Below, piece by piece: positions 1 through 5,402 of a stretch of DNA of 5,402 nt. Origin of the DNA: Bacteroidota bacterium (GTDB lineage Bacteria; Bacteroidota; Bacteroidia; Chitinophagales; Chitinophagaceae); NCBI GenBank assembly GCA_005883855.1, contig VBAU01000228.1, positions 2,314 through 7,715 on the forward strand, written 5' to 3'. The translations under genes were made by a program, and so were the position numbers. Positions within the stretch are counted from its first letter, which is position 1. Each line of letters begins with the position of its first letter. The notes beneath the pieces were generated by a model. That model saw only the letters and a list, made by a program, of their open reading frames with translations. It did no database searches and was not told where the DNA came from.

Positions 1-966
1 TCCCCTTTTTTTTCACAGGAATTTGAGTGGTACAATTTTGCGGAGACACCGCAGACGGCGAATGATAAACAGTTCAAAAACCTTACTCCGCTCACACCGG
101 GCATGTTTGGTTATTCAATTCTTCGCAGTTCATCAGAAAATCCTTACTTCACGAACCTGTTTGACTGGTTAAGAGATTTCAATGTGCCCCTGGAAGGAAT
201 TCACACGGAAACGGGGCCGGGCACATATGAAGCTGCAATCATGTATGCAAACATCTTAGAAGCTGCCGACAGAGCAGTTCTTTTTAAAACAGGAGTGAAA
301 GAGATCGCTTACCGACATGGGATTATTGCCACTTTCATGGCGAAGATCAATGAGAACCTTCCGGGTTGCGGCGGCCACGTTCATCAAAGTTTGTGGGATA
401 AGGCGGCAAAGAAAAATCTTTTTTACAACGAAAGAGATCCGTCAAAAATGAGTGAGCTGGCCAAAAATTATGTGGCTGGCCAATTGTATTGTCTCCCGCA
501 CGTGCTTCCAATGTTTGCTCCTACTGTTAATAGTTATAAGCGATTGGTGGAAGGTGCGTGGGCGCCTACGACGCTTACCTGGGGAATAGATAACAGGACG
601 GTCGCATTGCGGGTGTTGGCAAATACCAGCAAGTCCTGTCGACTAGAGACAAGAGTCATCGGATCAGACGCAAACCCTTATTTGGCCATGGCAGGTTGCT
701 TAGCCTCCGGTTTATACGGGATAAAAAACAAATTGAAATTGAAACAGCCGGCGACGGTGGGAAATGGTTACGAGGATTTTTCCAATGGAGTTCTGCCATC
801 CACGTTGATGGAAGCCACACGGCAGATGAAAACTTCTAAGATTTCCAGGGAATTGTTTGGAGAAAAATTTGTTGAACATTTTACTCAAACACGAGAATGG
901 GAATGGAGGCAACATTTGAAGGCAGTAACGGATTGGGAGTATAAAAGATACTTTGAAATAATATAA
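1..966 (+). CDS. Glutamine synthetase family gamma-glutamyl-amine ligase (5'-truncated)
   Basis: The reading frame is open from base 1 to the TAA at 964-966 and gives 321 residues. Family members are about 440-460 residues, so roughly the first 125-135 residues (beta-grasp domain) lie outside the window; the ATG at 103 is internal. The catalytic domain is clear: FEWYNFAETPQ near the left edge, HTETGPGTYEAA (about 205-240) with metal-binding glutamates, GGHVHQSLWD from 370 (ATP and glutamate site), NSYKRLV (about 529-549), WGIDNRTVALR, and RLETRVIGSDANPYLAMA with the late catalytic Glu/Arg pair. These are the signatures of the PuuA/lengsin-like branch, which joins glutamate to amines using ATP, rather than of housekeeping GlnA. 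I see no NLYDL-type adenylylation tyrosine segment, so control by adenylylation is unlikely. The neighbours (alcohol dehydrogenase, gamma-glutamyl hydrolase, aldehyde dehydrogenase) support an amine ligase role. The exact amine cannot be read from sequence. Family call is certain; substrate is inference. Confidence 0.93.
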   Translation, partial: SPFFSQEFEWYNFAETPQTANDKQFKNLTPLTPGMFGYSILRSSSENPYFTNLFDWLRDFNVPLEGIHTETGPGTYEAAIMYANILEAADRAVLFKTGVKEIAYRHGIIATFMAKINENLPGCGGHVHQSLWDKAAKKNLFYNERDPSKMSELAKNYVAGQLYCLPHVLPMFAPTVNSYKRLVEGAWAPTTLTWGIDNRTVALRVLANTSKSCRLETRVIGSDANPYLAMAGCLASGLYGIKNKLKLKQPATVGNGYEDFSNGVLPSTLMEATRQMKTSKISRELFGEKFVEHFTQTREWEWRQHLKAVTDWEYKRYFEII

Positions 967-974
967 GATAATTC

Positions 975-1061
975 AAAAGTCAAAATTAAAAGTGCAAAAA
1001 GTTTTCAAGCAAAGCTTCTGACAAAGGCGATCTTTTACTTTTGACTTTTTACTTTTGACTT
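975..1061. repeat. AT-rich heptamer repeats in inverted orientation
   Basis: In the gap between the ligase and the alcohol dehydrogenase, 975-1002 reads as four degenerate 7-base units (AAAAGTC, AAAATTA, AAAGTGC, AAAAAGT). At 1036-1061 the reverse complement appears in cleaner form, as the 14-mer TACTTTTGACTTTT followed by TACTTTTGACTT. The two arms can pair imperfectly (AAGTCAAAA exactly, then interrupted A-T stretches) around a loop of about 33 bases. The stem is almost all A-T, so it would be a weak terminator. From memory, similar AAAAGTC/AAAAGTA strings are scattered between genes in many Bacteroidota genomes; I cannot verify this here. Confidence 0.7.
1036..1057 (+). promoter_or_regulatory. 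Candidate Bacteroidota -7 boxes TACTTTTG (two copies)
   Basis: TACTTTTG occurs at 1036-1043 and 1050-1057, and both copies match the Bacteroidota primary sigma -7 consensus TAnnTTTG. Transcription would start roughly 5-20 bases before the ATG at 1068, giving a very short leader. The partner -33 element (TTTG about 19-21 bases upstream) is not convincing: only TTCTG at 1016-1020 lies nearby, at a short distance. Because the boxes are part of a simple repeat, the match may be coincidental. Confidence 0.3.
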
Positions 1062-1067
1062 CTCGCT

Positions 1068-2216
1068 ATGACTTTCGACAAGATCTACCAATATAATTTT
1101 CCAACAACGATTCGATTTGGCGCAGGATCGAGCAATGAATTGGCCGATTACCTGGTAAAAAATAATTTATCGCGGCCATTGGTTGTCACTGATGCCAATG
1201 TGGCTCAGCTTGATTTCTTTAAGTATATCGTCAACGCTCTGAAAAAGAAAAATATTTCTCCGGGAGTCTTTTCCGGTATTCATAAAAACCCAGTGAAGTC
1301 AGACGTCTACAAAGGCACCGACGTTTATGACAACACGCAGAGGGATTCAGTGATTGGTATTGGCGGCGGAGCAGCTTTGGATGTTGCAAGGGCGATTGTG
1401 CTGCGCGTTAATCACAGGGAAGATCTCTTTAAGTACGATGATCTCATTGGTGGAGACGTCTACGTAACAAATGAAGTCCCTCATTTTATTACGATACCGA
1501 CTACCGCTGGCACCGGTAGCGAGGTGGGACGAAGCGCTATTATTGCCGATGATGAAACCCATCAGAAGAGAATTCTTTTTTCACCCAAGCTGTTAGCCAA
1601 AATTGTTTTTGCCGATCCTTTACTGACCATGGCACTCCCGCCATCTATTACCGCAGCAACCGGAATGGATGCGCTAACCCACAATATGGAAGCTTACCTG
1701 GCAAAAATGTCTCATCCCTTGTGCGAAGGAATTGCGTTGGAAGGAATTTCATTGATCAATTCGTCTTTGGAGAAGGCGGTGAATAAACCTAACCTTGAAT
1801 CAAGAAGTAAAATGTTGATCGCGTCGCTGATGGGCGCGGTTGCATTTCAAAAAGGTTTGGGAGTGGTGCATTCGCTGGCACATCCTTTATCATCATTGTT
1901 GGACACGCATCACGGCCTCGCCAATGCGGTGAATATTCCTTATGGAATGCAATTTAATACTTCAGGATTTGAAAACAAGTTCAGGCGAATTGCGCGGACC
2001 CTGGAATTAAGAGATGAAAACGGTGAAGCAGTTGTAAATTATTTGTTCGATCTGAATACAAAGATTAACATCCCTCATAAACTTCGGGATATTGGCGTAA
2101 AACAGGAACATGTTGAAACGCTTGCCGATCTTGCCATCGCTGATTTTGCGCATCCCAATAATCCAAAACCGGTGAGCCGCGAAGATTTCAGAAATTTGTA
2201 CAGCAAAGCACTCTGA
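1068..2216 (+). CDS. Iron-containing (group III) alcohol dehydrogenase
   Basis: A complete 382-residue protein, the usual length for the Fe-ADH family (FucO and AdhB relatives, soluble and cytoplasmic). The N-terminal half is the dinucleotide-binding domain: FGAGS near residue 17, TDAN at 41-44, where Asp42 matches the residue that favours NAD over NADP in FucO, and GIGGGAALD at 97-105. The last motif is normally GGGSxxD; here the Ser is Ala. IPTTAGTGSEV (143-153) follows. The helical C-terminal half holds the metal ligands Asp201 and His205 (MDALTHNMEAY), His268 and His282 (VHSLAHP and DTHHGLANA), with conserved His272 between them. All four expected ligands are present, so it should be active. 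The ATG at 1068 is chosen because it places the family N-terminus (YNFPTTIRFGAGS) correctly; no Shine-Dalgarno precedes it, as is normal in Bacteroidota. Its TGA lies 3 bases before the next gene. By context it probably oxidises the hydroxyl of a gamma-glutamyl-amino alcohol, taking the place of PuuB; the substrate is inferred. Confidence 0.93.
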   Translation: MTFDKIYQYNFPTTIRFGAGSSNELADYLVKNNLSRPLVVTDANVAQLDFFKYIVNALKKKNISPGVFSGIHKNPVKSDVYKGTDVYDNTQRDSVIGIGGGAALDVARAIVLRVNHREDLFKYDDLIGGDVYVTNEVPHFITIPTTAGTGSEVGRSAIIADDETHQKRILFSPKLLAKIVFADPLLTMALPPSITAATGMDALTHNMEAYLAKMSHPLCEGIALEGISLINSSLEKAVNKPNLESRSKMLIASLMGAVAFQKGLGVVHSLAHPLSSLLDTHHGLANAVNIPYGMQFNTSGFENKFRRIARTLELRDENGEAVVNYLFDLNTKINIPHKLRDIGVKQEHVETLADLAIADFAHPNNPKPVSREDFRNLYSKAL

Positions 2217-2219
2217 TCC

Positions 2220-4301
2220 ATGAAAAAAAGAATTGGCATCAGCTTTACAAAAACGATGTTCCAGAACTACTGGAATTGGTTTACCCAGGACGATCTTCAA
2301 AATGAACTGGAACTTGTAGAGCTCAATTTTCAAAAAAACAATATTGAAGACATTCCTCGATGCGACGGATTTGTTCTTACCGGTGGCGTGGATGTACATC
2401 CATCTTTTTATGATGGGAGTTCAGCGTATGATAATATTCCCGCTGCGTTTCAGCCGGATCGCGATCGATTTGAGGAACGGATCTACCGATATTCCCAAGT
2501 ACATAAGTTGCCTGTTTTGGGAATATGCCGGGGAATGCAACTCATAAATGTGCTGGAAGGAGGCAAGCTGATCCAGGACCTTGACAACGGGAATGCACGA
2601 CACAGAAAAGAAGAATCAGATAAAGAACACACCATTGCAGCCGAGAAGAAAAGCTTACTTCACCAAATAGCCGGCTCTGCTTCGGGCCATGTCAACAGCG
2701 CTCATCACCAGGCAATCGATCCCACTGCGATTGGCGCAAACCTTGTGGCAAACGCGTATGATGATGACGATGAAAAAATCATTGAAGGCCTTGAGTTCAA
2801 AGACAAGACCGGCAAAGGATTCATGCTTTGCATTCAATGGCATCCTGAGCGAATGAAAGACAAAGAAGGCAACCCATTTTCGCAAAACATAAAAGAGCAA
2901 TTTCTGGCAGCAGTAAGGGCATCTGCACGTAAAACGTTTTCCATAATCAACCCTGCAACCGAGGAAGTAATAGCCCACCTAAATGAAGATACGGGGGACA
3001 GCTTGCAAGAAAAATTCGTTTTGATGCAGAGAGCACAGCCCCACTGGCATCAAACAGCGCTGAAGGAGAGAGTAGAAGCGCTAAAAAACTTTTCGGAGCT
3101 ACTGGAAAAAAATACCGAACAGCTTGCTGGGGTCCTCACTTCGGAAGTTGGCAAACCTCTACAGCAATCGCATAATGAAATAAATGGTGCGAGGGCAAGG
3201 ATAAAATGGTTAACTGATAACGCAGAAAAATATTTGCAGGATGAGATCATGACCACCGAAAATGCGATAGAAGAAAAAATTTCTTACGAACCTCTCGGCG
3301 TTGTGTGTAACATCTCTGCGTGGAACTATCCCTACCTTGTCGGTATAAACGTATTTGTGTCAGCTCTGTTGGCTGGAAATGCGGTCATGTATAAACCTTC
3401 TGAGCATTCAACGCTTACGGGGTTACAAATCGAAAAACTTTTAAGGGAGGCGGGATTGCCCGACAATGTTTTTCATGTCGCCGTTGGTGCAGGACATGTC
3501 GGAGATTTGTTACTGGAGCTTCCATTTGATGGCTACTTTTTCACCGGCTCTTACAAGACAGGAAAATACATTTATGAAAAAGTCGCTTCGAAAATGGTAC
3601 CGTGCCAATGTGAATTAGGCGGCAAGGATCCATTGTATGTTGTCGATGACATAGCAGACGTAAAATCAGTGGCTGCCGCTACAGCCGATGGAGCGTTTTA
3701 TAACAATGGTCAGAGCTGTTGTGCCGTGGAAAGAATATATGTACATGAAAAAATCTATGATCAGTATATAGATGAGATTGTAAAAGAAGTGAAATCATGG
3801 AAGACCGGGTCGCCTACAGAACACGGAATTTACATCGGTCCGCTGAGCAGGAGAGAACAATTGAGTGTTTTGGAAAAACAGGTAGCCGATGCTGTTACCA
3901 AAGGGGCAAAAATTCTGACCGGCGGAAAAAAAATTAAAGGCATGGGGTATTTTTTTGAGCCAACGGTCCTTGTTGATGTGAATCACAACATGAGCGTGAT
4001 GAAAGATGAATCGTTTGGACCTCTTATTGGTATCATGAAAGTAAAAAACGATGAGCAGGCCATCGAGCTGATGAAGGATACCGAATACGGTTTGACGGCG
4101 TCGGTGTACAGTACAGATAAAGCAAAGGCAGAACATATCCTTAGTCAAATAAACGTTGGCACTGGTTATTGGAATTGTTGCGATCGTGTAAGCGCCGCCT
4201 TGCCGTGGAGTGGAAGAAAACATTCTGGCTTTGGCGTCACACTTTCTCATGCTGGATTGCGCGCATTTACAAAGCCAAAAGCGTATCATCTAAAAAACTA
4301 A
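2220..4301 (+). CDS. Fusion: gamma-glutamyl hydrolase (peptidase C26) + aldehyde dehydrogenase
   Basis: One uninterrupted 693-residue frame carries two complete enzymes. Residues 1 to about 233 are a class-I glutamine amidotransferase of the peptidase C26 (PuuD-like) type: FVLTGGVDVHPSFY (51-64), nucleophile Cys103 in GICRGMQLIN, the SAHHQAI motif (160-166), and catalytic His208/Glu210 in QWHPE. Residues about 238-693 are an NAD(P)-dependent aldehyde dehydrogenase: ISAWNYP with Asn369, YKPSEHS with Lys392, FTGS (441-444), general base Glu465 in ELGGKD, GQSCCAVER with catalytic Cys500 in the GQxC position, and ESFGP with Glu597. Each domain has its full catalytic set and normal length, with almost no linker (SARKT). 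No ATG lies near the junction at about 2920-2935, so the ALDH half is unlikely to be made separately. In the Puu route PuuC and PuuD are separate proteins acting in succession: aldehyde to acid, then release of glutamate. The fusion would join these two steps. It starts 3 bases after the ADH, without a Shine-Dalgarno. The aldehyde substrate is inferred. Confidence 0.93.
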   Translation: MKKRIGISFTKTMFQNYWNWFTQDDLQNELELVELNFQKNNIEDIPRCDGFVLTGGVDVHPSFYDGSSAYDNIPAAFQPDRDRFEERIYRYSQVHKLPVLGICRGMQLINVLEGGKLIQDLDNGNARHRKEESDKEHTIAAEKKSLLHQIAGSASGHVNSAHHQAIDPTAIGANLVANAYDDDDEKIIEGLEFKDKTGKGFMLCIQWHPERMKDKEGNPFSQNIKEQFLAAVRASARKTFSIINPATEEVIAHLNEDTGDSLQEKFVLMQRAQPHWHQTALKERVEALKNFSELLEKNTEQLAGVLTSEVGKPLQQSHNEINGARARIKWLTDNAEKYLQDEIMTTENAIEEKISYEPLGVVCNISAWNYPYLVGINVFVSALLAGNAVMYKPSEHSTLTGLQIEKLLREAGLPDNVFHVAVGAGHVGDLLLELPFDGYFFTGSYKTGKYIYEKVASKMVPCQCELGGKDPLYVVDDIADVKSVAAATADGAFYNNGQSCCAVERIYVHEKIYDQYIDEIVKEVKSWKTGSPTEHGIYIGPLSRREQLSVLEKQVADAVTKGAKILTGGKKIKGMGYFFEPTVLVDVNHNMSVMKDESFGPLIGIMKVKNDEQAIELMKDTEYGLTASVYSTDKAKAEHILSQINVGTGYWNCCDRVSAALPWSGRKHSGFGVTLSHAGLRAFTKPKAYHLKN

Positions 4302-4319
4302 CGTCCATTTATTGCAGCG

Positions 4320-5402
4320 ATGAAAGAAACAAACACGTTGATTGTTGGTGCCAGCATTGCCGGTTTGGCCTCAGCAAGCACGTTACAAAAAAGGAATATC
4401 GAATACCTTATCATTGAAAAAGAATCGCAGGTGGCCACACCATGGCGAAAGCACTACGACCGCCTGCATTTGCATACCAGTAAAGGACTGTCAAATCTAC
4501 CTTACAAAAAGTTCGATCGCAGCGTAGCGCGTTATCCAAGTCGACAACAGGTGGTTGATTATTTGGTCGATTACCAAAGAGCATTTAACATTAACCCCCT
4601 CCTTAACACAGAGGCCACGTCCATAAAAAAACAAGGTGATCGTTGGATCATTGAAACGAACAACGGCGTTTACAAATCGAAATATGTGATCATCGCTACG
4701 GGACCATTTGGGAAACCAAAACCGATTTCTTTCAAAGGCATGGAAACCTTTCCCGGGAAGATCTTACATAGCTACGAATACAAGACGGGCAAGGATTTCA
4801 AAGGCAAGGAGGTATTGGTTGTTGGCTTTGGCAACTCGGCTTGTGAAATTGCGTTTGATTTATTTGAACAGGGAGCTAAACCTTCGATGTCCGTTCGTTC
4901 GCCCGTCAATGTTGTGCCTCGCGATTTGTTCGGCATACCCATACTGAAATTAAGTTTGTTACTGTCACACTTTCCTCCTCGTCTAGCCGATGCAATCAAT
5001 GCTCCCTTCATGCGATTACGCTTAAAATGCCGCATGGCGCGTTCCAACAAATTCAAAAAGATGGGACCATACCGGTTTTAGATATTGGCACACTCAAGCA
5101 CATACGCGAAGGGCATATAAGAGTATTTAACGACATCGATTTTACTGAAGGCAAGACCATCCATTTCACTGATGGCACAAAAGAAACTTTCGACTCGATC
5201 ATTGCATCCATCGGTTATTACAGGGATTATGCGGAGATAATTGATGTAGACAAATCCCGGTTTGACGATTTGAAGGTGTGCGTTGACAAACAAAAATATT
5301 TCGGCAAGGACGGCTTGTACTTTTGTGGTTTTTGGATCGGTCCAACCGGGCAAATCCGCGAAATTTCCTTGGATGCTCAAAAAATTGCAAGAGACATTGC
5401 CC
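4320..5402 (+). pseudogene. YUCCA-like flavin monooxygenase, frameshifted and 3'-truncated by the window
   Basis: The first frame runs 4320-5081 (253 residues to TAG). It shows GASIAG (10-15, FAD binding; the usual middle Gly is Ser), PWRKHYDRLHLHTSKGL, RYPSRQQVVDYL, ATGPFGKP (127-133), the FMO-identifying motif FPGKILHSYEY (144-154), and the NADPH motif GFGNSACEIA (169-178). This is the arrangement of YUCCA-type class-B flavin monooxygenases. Near residue 230-235 the homology leaves this frame and continues in the -1 frame, as LKMPHGAF, then TIPVLDIGTLKHIREG, SIGYYRDY and GLYFCGFWIGPTGQIREI, open to the window edge. The two parts total about 361 residues, close to full family length. The family normally has a short GD...G segment at the join, which appears missing, so a deletion of about 25 or 28 bases fits better than one lost base. 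A sequencing error or recoding cannot be excluded. The ATG lies 18 bases after the fusion gene, so it was built as part of the operon. The oxidised substrate is unknown. Confidence 0.85.
5010..5030 (+). other. Frameshift locus in the monooxygenase (C TTA AAA heptamer)
   Basis: Frame 0 still matches the family at NAPFM (to about 5012), and the -1 frame matches from about 5021 onward (CTT AAA ATG CCG CAT). The switch therefore lies within about 15 bases. The heptamer C TTA AAA at 5021-5027 would allow a backward slip by one base onto CTT AAA, and an ATG in the new frame starts at 5027. Slippage alone would restore the frame but not the few residues the family usually has here, so a small deletion is the simpler reading. 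Confidence 0.6.

Noticed and set aside
5..12. Run of eight T at the left edge as a possible frame-breaking error
   Set aside because: The frame through it reads PFFSQEFEWYNF, as expected for this ligase family, so no indel is needed.
967..1067. Rho-independent terminator between the ligase and the ADH
   Set aside because: The inverted repeat is nearly all A-T with mismatches and a long loop, with no GC-rich stem followed by a U tract.
2007..2399. 130-residue minus-strand open frame across the ADH-fusion junction
   Set aside because: It is antisense to the ends of two clearly coding genes and has no recognisable motif.
2760..2777. Acidic DDDDEK run in the hydrolase domain, resembling a protease site
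   Set aside because: It sits in a variable surface loop region of a bacterial enzyme and is most simply a chance acidic stretch.
2655..2978. 107-residue minus-strand open frame over the hydrolase-ALDH junction
   Set aside because: It is antisense to the conserved catalytic region of the hydrolase and has no family resemblance.
3795..4289. 164-residue minus-strand open frame opposite the aldehyde dehydrogenase domain
   Set aside because: It lies wholly antisense to a strongly conserved ALDH domain and its translation shows no recognisable domain; it is a shadow frame.
4169..4417. 82-residue plus-strand frame bridging the fusion gene and the monooxygenase
   Set aside because: It overlaps the conserved ALDH C-terminus and the FAD-binding start of the next gene in another frame, so it is not a linking gene.
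5078..5380. 100-residue minus-strand frame near the right edge
   Set aside because: The plus strand here encodes the conserved C-terminal part of the monooxygenase in the -1 frame, which explains the open reading.

Overview
The window holds four collinear plus-strand genes that together look like a gamma-glutamylation route for breaking down an amino alcohol or amine. In order they are a glutamine-synthetase-family ligase (5' end outside the window), an iron-type alcohol dehydrogenase, a single polypeptide joining a class-I glutamine-amidotransferase-type gamma-glutamyl hydrolase to an aldehyde dehydrogenase, and a YUCCA-like flavin monooxygenase gene that is frameshifted and runs off the right edge. 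No RNA genes, insertion sequences, CRISPR arrays or origins were seen.

Organism: most likely a member of the Bacteroidota, perhaps near the Chitinophagaceae. The three visible start codons (1068, 2220, 4320) have no Shine-Dalgarno sequence. The one sizeable intergenic gap carries an AT-rich heptamer repeat with TACTTTTG, which fits the Bacteroidota -7 consensus TAnnTTTG. The proteins also read like Bacteroidota versions of their families. This is inference from style, not a database result.

Layout: 1-966 is the C-terminal part of the ligase. 967-1067 is a 101-base gap with heptamer repeats in inverted orientation on both sides and possible promoter elements. 1068-2216 is the alcohol dehydrogenase. 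After 3 bases, 2220-4301 encodes the hydrolase-aldehyde dehydrogenase fusion. After 18 bases, 4320-5402 is the monooxygenase, whose frame changes near 5010-5027. The tight spacing from 1068 onward indicates one operon; the ligase may share it or be transcribed separately.

Proposed joint function (inference): the ligase couples glutamate to the amino group of a substrate; the Fe-ADH oxidises the alcohol of the gamma-glutamyl conjugate to an aldehyde; the ALDH domain oxidises that to an acid; the hydrolase domain releases glutamate and an amino acid. This copies the Puu putrescine logic, with an alcohol dehydrogenase where Puu uses the PuuB oxidase, so an amino alcohol such as ethanolamine is a natural candidate. 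A similar gamma-glutamyl-ethanolamide route starting with GlnA4 has been proposed in Streptomyces. The role of the monooxygenase is not clear, and it may be inactive here.
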